NCBI RefSeq assembly: GCF_014207255.1
Contig: NZ_JACHCZ010000002.1
Coordinates: 310,001-374,000 of the forward strand
Length of the DNA: 64,000 nt
Reading direction: 5' to 3'
Source of the DNA: Pseudomonas sp. JAI120
Lineage (GTDB): Bacteria > Pseudomonadota > Gammaproteobacteria > Pseudomonadales > Pseudomonadaceae
Below, one piece after another: positions 9,442 through 17,651 of this stretch. A model generated the notes under the pieces. That model saw nothing but the letters and a program-made list of their open reading frames with translations, made no database searches and was not told the DNA's origin. Each line of letters opens with the position of its first letter. Position 1 is the stretch's first letter. A program made the position numbers and the translations under genes.

Positions 9442-9512
9442 CGATAACGCGGGAAACCTGAAAGCCTGCGGTGCTCTCAGGCTTTTCGCGAGCAGGCTCG
9501 CTCCTACAGTGG
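9410..9512. repeat. REPIN (two inverted REPs)
   Basis: GTAGGAGCGAGCTTGCTCGC at the left and its inverted form CGAGCAGGCTCGCTCCTAC at the right enclose about 50 bases. The left copy overlaps the EamA coding end and the right copy lies just before the methyltransferase stop. Confidence 0.85.
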
Positions 9513-9519
9513 GCGTCGG

Positions 9520-10737
9520 TCAGATCAGGTAGCCATCCGCGCGCAGCAGGGTTTCCAGGCAGTGCTCAGTGATGTGATAGAACGCCTTCAGTTCCTGGAT
9601 TTTCTCCAGCAACTGCGCGTTGTCCACCGGCTCCGCACGCTTGACCGCCAGGATCATCTTGTTCTTGTTGGTGTGCTCCAGGGAGATGAACTCGAACACC
9701 TTGGTCTCATAACCACAGGCTTCAAGGAACAACGCACGCAGGCTGTCGGTGACCATTTCCGCCTGCTGGCCCAGGTGCAGGCCGTATTGCAGCATCGGCT
9801 TGAGCAGCGCCGGGCTCTGTATCTGCAGGCGAATCTGCTTATGGCAGCACGGCGAGCACATGATGATCGACGCGCCGGAGCGGATGCCGGTGTGGATCGC
9901 GTAATCGGTGGCGATGTCGCAGGCATGCAGGGCGATCATCACGTCGAGTTCGCTGGGCGCCACGCTGCGTACGTCGCCGCACTTGAACACCAGCCCCGGG
10001 TGCTCCAGGCGAGCGGCGGCGGTGTTGCACAGGGTCACCATGTCTTCGCGCAGCTCAACGCCGGTGACTTCGCCTTCGGCCTTGAGGGTGTTGCGCAGGT
10101 AGTCGTGGATCGCAAACGTGAGGTAGCCCTTGCCCGAACCGAAATCGGCGACGCGCACCGGTTGGTCCAGCTTCAGCGGTGACGAGGTCAGCGCATGGCT
10201 GAACACTTCGATGAACTTGTTGATCTGCTTCCACTTGCGCGACATCGACGGGATCAGCGCCTGCTTGGCGTCGGTCACGCCCAGGTCGGCGAGGAACGGC
10301 CGGCTCAGGTCCAGGAAGCGATTCTTCTCACGGTTATGCTCGGCCGATGGCGCCTCACGCAGTTGTTGCGGCTTGCTCCTGAACAGCGAGCTTTTGTTCT
10401 TCTTGCTGTATTCCAACTGGGCTTCGTCGGTCAGCGACAGCAGGTGCGCGTTCTTGAACGACGCCGGCAGCAACTCGGCAATCGCCGCCACGCCGTCGGC
10501 CAGCGGCAAGTTCTTGGTGATGTCGCGGGTCTTGTAGCGGTAGACAAAGGACAGGCACGGCTGCTCCTTGACCGTCACGGCCTTGATGATCAGCCGCTGC
10601 AACTCGGCTTCGTCACCGACGTACTTGGCCAGCACCAGTTTGATAAAGGCGTTCTGCGCAAGGCTTGTGCTCAGCAGTTCGATGAACTGGGCGTGATGAT
10701 CCGGCGCGGGGCTGGCAGGTTGAACGGTGACAGACAT
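9520..10737 (-). CDS. SAM-dependent methyltransferase, Methyltransf_32-like
   Basis: A 405-residue protein. The SAM-binding motif I is VADFGSGKGYLTFA in the middle of the chain, followed by GVELRED (motif II) and a later ALHACDIATD block. A cysteine pair in MCSPCCHKQIRLQ follows, as in the METTL25/Methyltransf_32 group, some members of which act on RNA. The N-terminal 170 residues are family-specific. The substrate is unknown. ATG at 10737 is used; a TTG two codons upstream is better spaced from GAGG and is a real alternative. It stands alone between a REPIN and a REP palindrome. Confidence 0.8.
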   Translation of the reverse strand: MSVTVQPASPAPDHHAQFIELLSTSLAQNAFIKLVLAKYVGDEAELQRLIIKAVTVKEQPCLSFVYRYKTRDITKNLPLADGVAAIAELLPASFKNAHLLSLTDEAQLEYSKKNKSSLFRSKPQQLREAPSAEHNREKNRFLDLSRPFLADLGVTDAKQALIPSMSRKWKQINKFIEVFSHALTSSPLKLDQPVRVADFGSGKGYLTFAIHDYLRNTLKAEGEVTGVELREDMVTLCNTAAARLEHPGLVFKCGDVRSVAPSELDVMIALHACDIATDYAIHTGIRSGASIIMCSPCCHKQIRLQIQSPALLKPMLQYGLHLGQQAEMVTDSLRALFLEACGYETKVFEFISLEHTNKNKMILAVKRAEPVDNAQLLEKIQELKAFYHITEHCLETLLRADGYLI

Positions 10738-10843
10738 GAACAAAAACGCCTCGGGCAGGGAATGCCGGGCATTTTAGGGGGGATGGGGATTAAGGGCACG
10801 GGGTTATTTGATCAACGGTACTGCGCCTGACCTCTTGGGACCC

Positions 10844-10875
10844 AATGTGGGAGGGGGCAAGCCCCCTCCCACATT
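10844..10875. repeat. Palindromic REP doublet
   Basis: AATGTGGGAGGGGGC and its exact inverse flank a two-base centre, giving 15-bp arms. It sits between two genes on the minus strand and could act as a transcript end. Confidence 0.85.
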
Positions 10876-10896
10876 TGATCTCCAGTGTTGGATGTT

Positions 10897-11514
10897 CTAT
10901 TCGAGTACGACCAGGCGGTTGGGAAGTTCATTACGTGTCTGAGTCACCGGCACATGCACCTTGAGCAACTCGCCACATGCCTCAATGCAGGCAATAAACC
11001 CAGCCAGCGTCTGCCCCTGTTTCACCTGCTGGGTAAACGCCTTGACGATCCCATCCCAATGACTGTCATCCAGGCGGCTGGAGATGCCGTCGTCCACCAG
11101 GATTTCCACATAACGCTCGGCCTCGCTGACAAAAATCAGCACCCCGGTGCTACCCAGGGTGTGGTGCAGGTTCTGCTCCAGGAACTGCCGGCGCGCCAGG
11201 TTGGATGCACGCCAATGGCGCACCGAGCGCGGGATCAGGCGGGTCGTCACCTTGGGCAGGCGAAACACCAGGCACAACACGATGAACGTCGCCCACTGCG
11301 CCAGCAGCAAGGTGTACATGGTCAGGTAGCCCGACAAGTAATGCACCACGCCCGGCACCACCAAGGCGATCAGGCTGGCCCACAGCAGGGGGATGTAGGC
11401 GTAGTCGTCGGCGCGGGCCGCCAGCACGGTGACCAGTTCGGCGTCGGTGGTTTTTTCGACCCGGGCAATCGCTTCGGCGACTTGGCGCTGCTCGTGTTCA
11501 GTCAGTAATGCCAT
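10897..11514 (-). CDS. TPM domain membrane protein
   Basis: A 205-residue protein of the TPM (TLP18.3/Psb32/MOLO-1) family. The N-terminal part (EHEQRQVAEAIARVEKTTDAELVTVLA) and the C-terminal part (GVLIFVSEAERYVEILVDDGISSRLDDSHWDGIV) make up the TPM domain, interrupted by two hydrophobic helices at about residues 40-85. It is the third gene of a lemA-TPM-TPM operon, 28 bases after the Gly-rich TPM gene. The biochemical role of these proteins in bacteria is unclear; an envelope protein quality or assembly role is often suggested. Confidence 0.85.
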   Translation of the reverse strand: MALLTEHEQRQVAEAIARVEKTTDAELVTVLAARADDYAYIPLLWASLIALVVPGVVHYLSGYLTMYTLLLAQWATFIVLCLVFRLPKVTTRLIPRSVRHWRASNLARRQFLEQNLHHTLGSTGVLIFVSEAERYVEILVDDGISSRLDDSHWDGIVKAFTQQVKQGQTLAGFIACIEACGELLKVHVPVTQTRNELPNRLVVLE

Positions 11515-11542
11515 GGTTGTAGTTGCTCTCTAATTATTGTCA

Positions 11543-12271
11543 TTACCAGCCGCCCGACGCGCCGCCGCCGCCGAAGCCACCACCACCGCCTCGGAAACCG
11601 CCGCCACCTCCTCCGCCACCGCCGCCGCGTCCACTGCTGCTGAGGATCGCCAGCAGGATCGCGCCTACCGGCAGGCCCATGCGATTGCACAGCCACAACA
11701 CGCCGATCAGCAGGATGAACAGCCCGATGGAAAAGCCGGGATTATCCTTGGCAAAGTTGGCATCCGCCACATGCGCCGGCACCGCCAGCGGTTCACCGCC
11801 AACCACCTGCACCATCGCCGCCACGCCGTCGCTGATGCCCTGGCTGAAATTACCGGCCTTGAACTTGGGGGCAATCACCTGGTTGATGATCACCCAGGAC
11901 TGCGCATCGGTGAGCACGCCTTCAAGGCCGTAGCCGACTTCGATGCGCAACGTGCGCTCATCACGGGCGACGATCAGCAATGCGCCGTTGTCCTTGCCTT
12001 TCTGGCCGATGCCCCACTGGCGGCCCAATTGGTAACCGTAGTCCTCGATGGGCACGCCCTGCAGATCGGGCACCGTGACCACCACGATCTGGTCGCCACG
12101 GGTCTGTTCCAGCGCCTGCAACTGCTGGGTGATGTGTTCGCGCGTTGCCGGGTCGATCATCTGGGCGGTGTCTACCACCCGTCCGGTCAACGCCGGGAAC
12201 GTCAGCGCTGCCTGGGCCACACCCACGCAGGCCAGCATCCATAGCGCCAGGCCTATCCGTAATAAACGCAT
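11543..12271 (-). CDS. YgcG-type TPM domain protein with glycine-rich tail
   Basis: A 242-residue envelope protein. A signal peptide ends near AQA (about residue 21), the TPM domain spans about 25-150 (GRVVDTAQMIDPATREHI, VVVTVPDLQG, EVGYGLEGVLTDAQSWVIIN), a membrane helix lies at about 180-210, and the tail is almost only glycine with Phe/Arg (about residues 215-242), ending GGASGGW. Such Gly-rich tails after the last helix are usual for YgcG proteins. ATG at 12271 has GAGGTG at good spacing. It sits between lemA and a second TPM gene. The tail is coded by repeated CCN codons on the plus strand and could be length-variable. Confidence 0.88.
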   Translation of the reverse strand: MRLLRIGLALWMLACVGVAQAALTFPALTGRVVDTAQMIDPATREHITQQLQALEQTRGDQIVVVTVPDLQGVPIEDYGYQLGRQWGIGQKGKDNGALLIVARDERTLRIEVGYGLEGVLTDAQSWVIINQVIAPKFKAGNFSQGISDGVAAMVQVVGGEPLAVPAHVADANFAKDNPGFSIGLFILLIGVLWLCNRMGLPVGAILLAILSSSGRGGGGGGGGGGFRGGGGGFGGGGASGGW

Positions 12272-12288
12272 CGACACCTCAGTGCAGC

Positions 12289-12900
12289 CTATTTGAACTT
12301 CACTTGCGGCGCTTTATCGGCATCGGCACTGGTGGCTTCAAAGGTGGCGCGGATCGGCAGATCGCTGTACATCACGCTGTGCCACAAGCGGCCAGGGAAA
12401 GTACGGATCTCGGTGTTGTACGCCTGCACGGCCTGGATGAAATCGCGACGGGCCACGGCGATGCGGTTTTCGGTGCCTTCAAGCTGGGATTGCAGGGCCA
12501 GAAAGTTCTGGTTGGCCTTCAGGTCCGGGTAGCGCTCGGACACCACCATCAAGCGGCTGAGGGCACCGCTCAAACCGTCCTGGGCCTGCTGGAACTGCTT
12601 GAGTTTTTCCGGGTTATCGAGGGTGCTGGCATCCACCTGGATCGAGGTGGCCTTGGCCCGCGCCTCAATCACGGCGGTCAGGGTGTCTTGCTCATGGGCG
12701 GCGTAACCCTTGACCACTTCCACCAGGTTGGGAATCAGGTCGGCGCGGCGTTGGTACTGGTTCTGCACCTGGCCCCAGGCAGCCTTGGCCTGTTCGTCCA
12801 GGGTCGGAATGTTATTGATGCCGCAGCCGCTCAATACTGTGCTGATCAATAGCAAAGCCGCGGCCTTGAAGCCCCAGCGGTAATGTTGTGCTGCTTGCAT
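12289..12900 (-). CDS. lemA: LemA family lipoprotein
   Basis: A 203-residue LemA protein. The N-terminus has a lipobox LSGC with Cys26, then the long helical LemA domain (AWGQVQNQYQRRADLIPNLVEVVKGYAAHE and AYNTEIRTFPGRLW). ATG is preceded by CAGGAGAAACACC. It is the first gene of a three-gene operon with two TPM proteins, an arrangement seen in many proteobacteria, so the three likely form one envelope complex. Function is not firmly established. Confidence 0.9.
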   Translation of the reverse strand: MQAAQHYRWGFKAAALLLISTVLSGCGINNIPTLDEQAKAAWGQVQNQYQRRADLIPNLVEVVKGYAAHEQDTLTAVIEARAKATSIQVDASTLDNPEKLKQFQQAQDGLSGALSRLMVVSERYPDLKANQNFLALQSQLEGTENRIAVARRDFIQAVQAYNTEIRTFPGRLWHSVMYSDLPIRATFEATSADADKAPQVKFK

Positions 12901-13138
12901 GGTGTTTCTCCTGCCCAAACTTTATGGAATGTGACGACTAACCCTATAAACCGCGCGCTTGGGGCATAATCCGCCACCACTGGATTGCATCGAGCCAATC
13001 AGCTACAAAGATGCCCAGCGCGAAAAAGAGTTCAGAGTGTGCTGCATTTATCTGAACAACACCCGAACAACAATAGACGCTCCCCACATTTTGGCCGATC
13101 AGCCTAATCGCTGTGCAGTGAGCCGAAAAAGGATATTC

Positions 13139-15430
13139 ATGAAGAAGCTGTGTTTGCTCGGCCTTGTTGCCACTCTGGCCACCCACCCCGTCTGGGCAGA
13201 AACAAAGCCTGCTGCGCTTAAAGACAAGGACGCCTTCGTCAGCGACCTGCTCAAGCAGATGACCCTTGATGAAAAGATCGGCCAATTGCGCCTGATCAGC
13301 ATCGGCCCGGAAATGCCCCGTGAGCTGATCCGCAAGGAAATCGCCGCCGGCCGCATCGGTGGCACGTTCAACTCCATCACCCGCCCGGAAAACCGTCCGA
13401 TGCAGGACGCGGCCATGCGCAGCCGGTTGAAGATCCCGATGTTCTTCGCCTATGACGTGATCCACGGCCACCGCACGATCTTCCCGATCAGCCTGGCCCT
13501 GGCCTCCAGCTGGGACATGGACGCCATCGGCCGCTCCGGGCGCATCGCCGCCCAGGAAGCCGCCGCCGACAGCCTCGACATCACCTTTGCGCCGATGGTC
13601 GATATCTCCCGCGACCCTCGCTGGGGTCGCACTTCCGAAGGTTTCGGTGAAGACACCTATCTGGTCTCGCGGATTGCCGAAGTGATGGTCAAGGCCTTCC
13701 AGGGCACCAGCCCCGCGAATGCCGACAGCATCATGGCCAGCGTCAAGCACTTCGCCCTCTACGGCGCAGTGGAAGGCGGGCGTGACTACAACGTGGTCGA
13801 CATGAGCCCGGTCAAGATGTACCAGGACTACCTGCCGCCGTACCACGCGGCGATCAAGGCCGGTTCCGGCGGCGTGATGGTGGCGCTGAACTCGATCAAC
13901 GGCGTGCCCGCCACCGCCAACACCTGGCTGATGAACGACCTGCTGCGCAGGGACTGGGGCTTCAAGGGCCTGACCGTGAGCGACCACGGGGCGATCTTCG
14001 AGCTGATCAAGCACGGCGTGGCCAAGGACGGGCGAGAAGCCGCCAAGCTGGCAATCAAGGCCGGTATCGACATGAGCATGAACGACTCGCTGTACGGCAA
14101 GGAACTGCCGGGGTTGCTCAAATCCGGCGAGATCGAACAGAGCGACATCGACAACGCCGTGCGTGAAGTGCTCGGCGCCAAGTACGACATGGGCCTGTTC
14201 AAGGACCCGTACCTGCGCATCGGCAAGGCCGAGGACGACCCGGCCGACACCTACGCCGACAGCCGCCTGCACCGTGCCGAGGCCCGTGATGTGGCGCGCC
14301 GCAGCCTGGTGTTGCTGAAAAACCAGAACAACACCCTGCCGCTGAAAAAATCCGCGACCATCGCACTCGTGGGCCCGCTGGCCAAGGCCCCGATCGACAT
14401 GATGGGCAGTTGGGCGGCTGCCGGTAAGCCTGCGCAATCGGTGACCCTGCTCGACGGGTTGAATGCGGTGATCGGCGAGAAAGGTAAAATCATCTACGCC
14501 CGTGGCGCCAACATCACCAACGACAAGGCCGTGGTCGACTACCTCAACTTCCTCAACTTCGATGCCCCGGAAGTGGTGGATGACAAGCGCGCGCCGCAGG
14601 TGATGATCGACGAAGCGGTCAAGGCCGCCAAAGATGCCGACGTGGTGGTCGCCGCCGTGGGTGAATCCCGTGGCATGTCCCACGAATCTTCCAGCCGCAC
14701 CGACCTGAACATCCCGCAAAGCCAGCGCGACCTGATCAAGGCCCTCAAGGCCACCGGCAAGCCGCTGGTATTGGTGCTGATGAACGGCCGTCCGCTGTCG
14801 ATCCTGGAAGAGAACCAGCAGGCCGACGCCATCCTGGAAACCTGGTTCGCCGGTACCGAAGGCGGCAACGCCATTGCCGACGTGCTGTTCGGTGACTACA
14901 ACCCGTCGGGCAAACTGCCGATCACCTTCCCACGCTCCGTGGGGCAGATTCCGACCTACTACAACCACCTGACCATCGGCCGGCCATTCACCCCGGGCAA
15001 GCCGGGCAACTACACCTCACAGTACTTCGATGACACCACCGGGCCGCTGTTCCCGTTTGGCTATGGCCTGAGCTACACCACGTTCAGCCTGTCGGACATG
15101 GCGCTGTCGTCCACCACCCTGAACAAGACCGGCAAGCTCGACGCCAGCGTCACGGTGCAGAACACCGGCAAGGTCGACGGCGAAACCGTGGTGCAGTTGT
15201 ATATCCAGGACGTGGCGGGTTCGATGATCCGTCCGATCAAGGAACTGAAGAACTTCCAGAAAGTCATGCTCAAGGCTGGCGAAGAGCGCACCTTGCACTT
15301 CACCATCACCGAGGAAGACTTGAAGTTCTACAACACCCAGCTCAAGTTTGCGGCCGAACCGGGTGAGTTCAATGTGCAGATCGGCCTGGACTCCCAGGAC
15401 GTACAGCAGCAGACCTTCGAACTGCTCTAA
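13139..15430 (+). CDS. bglX: Periplasmic beta-glucosidase BglX (GH3)
   Basis: A 763-residue family 3 glycoside hydrolase, the length of E. coli BglX. A signal peptide ends near VWA (residue 20). The catalytic TIM barrel contains the nucleophile Asp in LTVSDHGAI; the second alpha/beta domain contains GESRGMSHESSSR with the likely acid/base Glu; a C-terminal fibronectin-III-like domain follows (DGETVVQLYIQD, KVMLKAGEERTLHF). It would release glucose from beta-glucosides in the periplasm. ATG has AAAAAGGATATTC before it. It is monocistronic, with a REP after the stop. Confidence 0.93.
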   Translation: MKKLCLLGLVATLATHPVWAETKPAALKDKDAFVSDLLKQMTLDEKIGQLRLISIGPEMPRELIRKEIAAGRIGGTFNSITRPENRPMQDAAMRSRLKIPMFFAYDVIHGHRTIFPISLALASSWDMDAIGRSGRIAAQEAAADSLDITFAPMVDISRDPRWGRTSEGFGEDTYLVSRIAEVMVKAFQGTSPANADSIMASVKHFALYGAVEGGRDYNVVDMSPVKMYQDYLPPYHAAIKAGSGGVMVALNSINGVPATANTWLMNDLLRRDWGFKGLTVSDHGAIFELIKHGVAKDGREAAKLAIKAGIDMSMNDSLYGKELPGLLKSGEIEQSDIDNAVREVLGAKYDMGLFKDPYLRIGKAEDDPADTYADSRLHRAEARDVARRSLVLLKNQNNTLPLKKSATIALVGPLAKAPIDMMGSWAAAGKPAQSVTLLDGLNAVIGEKGKIIYARGANITNDKAVVDYLNFLNFDAPEVVDDKRAPQVMIDEAVKAAKDADVVVAAVGESRGMSHESSSRTDLNIPQSQRDLIKALKATGKPLVLVLMNGRPLSILEENQQADAILETWFAGTEGGNAIADVLFGDYNPSGKLPITFPRSVGQIPTYYNHLTIGRPFTPGKPGNYTSQYFDDTTGPLFPFGYGLSYTTFSLSDMALSSTTLNKTGKLDASVTVQNTGKVDGETVVQLYIQDVAGSMIRPIKELKNFQKVMLKAGEERTLHFTITEEDLKFYNTQLKFAAEPGEFNVQIGLDSQDVQQQTFELL

Positions 15431-15448
15431 CGCCTGACGCGGTCAAAA

Positions 15449-15480
15449 AATGTGGGAGGGGCAAGCCTCCTCCCGCATTT
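15449..15480. repeat. REP doublet, slightly decayed
   Basis: AATGTGGGAGGGGC faces GCCTCCTCCCGCATTT, an imperfect palindrome of the same family as at 10844, between the convergent bglX and clsB genes. Confidence 0.8.
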
Positions 15481-15496
15481 GATCTCAGTGTTCTTG

Positions 15497-16654
15497 CTAG
15501 CCGCGTCGATCCAGCAGGTTCACCACCAACCGATCAATCCAACCCCACACTCGCTGCTTCACCCGCCGCCACAATGGCCGCGCCTTCCACGCTTCCAGGC
15601 TGACCACCTGGCTCTGAGCAAAATCCGCAGTAAAACTCGCCGCCACCGCCTGCGTCAGTTCAGGGTCCAACGCTTCGAGGTTGGCTTCCAGGTTGAAACG
15701 CAGATTCCAGTGATCGAAATTGCACGAGCCGATGCTCACCCAGTCGTCCACCAGCACCATCTTCAGATGCAAAAAGCACGGCTGGTACTCAAATATCTGC
15801 ACGCCCGAGCGCAGCAGACGCGGGTAATAACGATGCCCTGCGTAACGTACGGACGGGTGATCGGTGCGCGGGCCGGTGAGCAGCAAACGCACATCCACCC
15901 CACGCCCTGCTGCCCGACGCAACGCGCGGCGTACGCCCCAAGTGGGCAGGAAGTACGGCGTGGCGAACCAGATACGTTGCTGGCTGCTGTTCAGCGCGCG
16001 GATCAGCGATTGCAAGATGTCGCGGTGCTGTCGGGCATCAGCGTAGGCCACTCGGCCCAGGCCTGGCCCCGTCGCCGGCACCTTGGGCAACCGCGGCAGA
16101 CCGAAATGGGTGGCGGGCTTCCACGCACGGCGCGCGACATTGGCGTGCCATTGCCGCTCGAACAGCGCTTGCCAGTCCAGCACCAGCGGGCCGCTGATCT
16201 GCACCATTACTTCATGCCAGTCGGCGGTGTCTTGCCCCGGCGTCCAGAACTCATCGGTGACGCCCGTGCCGCCGACCACGGCAGTTTCCTGGTCGATCAG
16301 CAACAGCTTGCGGTGGTCGCGGTACAGGTTGCGCATCCAGCGGCGCCAGCTCAGGCGATTGTAGAAACGCAGCTCCACACCGGCGTCCGTCAGGCGTTTA
16401 CGCAGCCCAAGGGTAAAGGCCAGGCTGCCGTAATCATCAAACAGACAACGCACCCGCACGCCGCGCTCGGCCGCGAGCACCAATGCTTGCACCATGGCTT
16501 CGGCGCAGGCTCCGGCCTCCACCAGGTACAACTCCAACTCCACTTGCCGCTCGGCCCGGGCAATGCCCACCAGCATCTGCGGAAAAAACTGCGGGCCGTC
16601 GATCAACAACTCGAAACGGTTGGCGCTGCGCCACGGGAACACTGCGCCGCTCAT
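15497..16654 (-). CDS. clsB: Cardiolipin synthase B-like phospholipase D family protein
   Basis: A 385-residue protein with two HKD motifs, HxKxxxxD at residues 114-121 (HRKLLLID) and again in HLKMVLVDDW with the following GSCNFD. Two HKD halves and no N-terminal membrane helices fit ClsB, which makes cardiolipin from phosphatidylglycerol and another phospholipid or glycerol. It begins one base after the YceI stop, so the two are co-transcribed. A function as a general phosphatidyl transferase is the alternative. Confidence 0.85.
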   Translation of the reverse strand: MSGAVFPWRSANRFELLIDGPQFFPQMLVGIARAERQVELELYLVEAGACAEAMVQALVLAAERGVRVRCLFDDYGSLAFTLGLRKRLTDAGVELRFYNRLSWRRWMRNLYRDHRKLLLIDQETAVVGGTGVTDEFWTPGQDTADWHEVMVQISGPLVLDWQALFERQWHANVARRAWKPATHFGLPRLPKVPATGPGLGRVAYADARQHRDILQSLIRALNSSQQRIWFATPYFLPTWGVRRALRRAAGRGVDVRLLLTGPRTDHPSVRYAGHRYYPRLLRSGVQIFEYQPCFLHLKMVLVDDWVSIGSCNFDHWNLRFNLEANLEALDPELTQAVAASFTADFAQSQVVSLEAWKARPLWRRVKQRVWGWIDRLVVNLLDRRG

Positions 16655-16655
16655 G

Positions 16656-17246
16656 TCAGCGCGCCGTAAAAATCAGCACCGCACCCACCGGTACCGACAA
16701 ACTGATCGACTTGAGCCCGGCCGCTTTGCGCAACACCGCCACCCCCGGCGCCAGGTCGAAATCCTCGGCATGCAACACCACCGGTTCCAGGGTCACCACC
16801 TGGAAACGCCGGTCATCCAAGCGCGTGGCCAACAACTCGGCGCTGTAGGTCTGGGTCTTGCCATGCAGGGTGACGCTCAGGGGCAAGCGCAGTTCCAGTT
16901 GCGCGCCGGGGGCCAGGTCATTGATCGGTTGCAGATTGATCTGTGCGCTGATCAGCGCTTCGGGGAAGGTCTTGATCTCGAACAGCTGATTACGCATGCG
17001 TTCGTCACGCAGCGGAATGCCGCTGTTGACCGACTCCAGTTCCACTTCCAATTGCGCCGCGCCCTTGCTGTCGACCTTGCCATGCAGCACCAGGAAGCGA
17101 TGGACTTCAGCGATCTCGGTATTTTTGGTGGTGACGAACGACAGGCGTGAGGATTCGTTATCCAGATACCAGTCGGCGTGGGCGGGTACGGCGGCAGCGA
17201 CCAGCAGGGCAAAGGCCAGGGGTTTGATTAAAGACGCGTTGAACAT
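16656..17246 (-). CDS. YceI family periplasmic lipid-binding protein
   Basis: A 196-residue secreted protein: signal peptide to about AHA (residue 24), then the YceI lipocalin-like barrel (DNESSRLSFVTTKN, EVELESVNSGIPLRDERM). YceI proteins bind isoprenoid-type lipids. It is directly upstream of the cardiolipin synthase-like gene, so a lipid-related task is plausible by context. Confidence 0.88.
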   Translation of the reverse strand: MFNASLIKPLAFALLVAAAVPAHADWYLDNESSRLSFVTTKNTEIAEVHRFLVLHGKVDSKGAAQLEVELESVNSGIPLRDERMRNQLFEIKTFPEALISAQINLQPINDLAPGAQLELRLPLSVTLHGKTQTYSAELLATRLDDRRFQVVTLEPVVLHAEDFDLAPGVAVLRKAAGLKSISLSVPVGAVLIFTAR

Positions 17247-17311
17247 TAAGGACTCGTAGGGCGAAAAACCTGCACGAACCTTAAGCGCAATGTCACGAAC
17301 GGCGCAAATCC

Positions 17312-17332
17312 AATGTGGGAGCTGGCTTGCGC
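17312..17332 (+). repeat. Single REP-like sequence
   Basis: AATGTGGGAGCTGGCTTGCG matches one REP end without a clear partner. It lies just past the stop of the small protein gene at 17337. Confidence 0.55.
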
Positions 17333-17336
17333 GGTG

Positions 17337-17651
17337 TCAGGGATTCAGACGACAGCCCTGCCGCTCCCCCAACCACCGCGCGCTGTGCGTACGCCCCAAC
17401 CCGCTCGCCGTCACTTCACTGCGCTCCGGGTTGTCGCTGAACGCACTCGTGGGCACGTACTGCTTCACATAACCCCGGCAATAGTCGGCTGGATTGTTCG
17501 CCACATAGCGGCACGAGCAATACTCCTTGGCGGTATAGGCCGCGATGATGTCGGGGAAGGCTTGCAGGTTGACGCGCTCGTGCCAAACCCAGCCCGACAG
17601 GGCGAGCAACAGCACCAGAAAAAGGCTGGTAAACGGCCGACGACGAATCAT
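17337..17651 (-). CDS. Small secreted or membrane-anchored hypothetical protein
   Basis: A 104-residue protein with one N-terminal hydrophobic helix (residues 8-24, PFTSLFLVLLLALSGWVW) and a short domain with a C-S-C pair (YCSCRYVANNPADYCRGY) that could bind a metal or form disulfides in the periplasm. Its start overlaps the end of the serine hydrolase gene by four bases (ATGA type), so the two are one operon. I do not recognise a function; it may be an accessory to the hydrolase. Confidence 0.75.
   Translation of the reverse strand: MIRRRPFTSLFLVLLLALSGWVWHERVNLQAFPDIIAAYTAKEYCSCRYVANNPADYCRGYVKQYVPTSAFSDNPERSEVTASGLGRTHSARWLGERQGCRLNP

Noticed and set aside
12944..14968. A 674-codon frame opposite bglX, and similar ones opposite hscC, yiaY and the TonB receptor
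   Set aside because: They mirror true genes and show no protein-family features.
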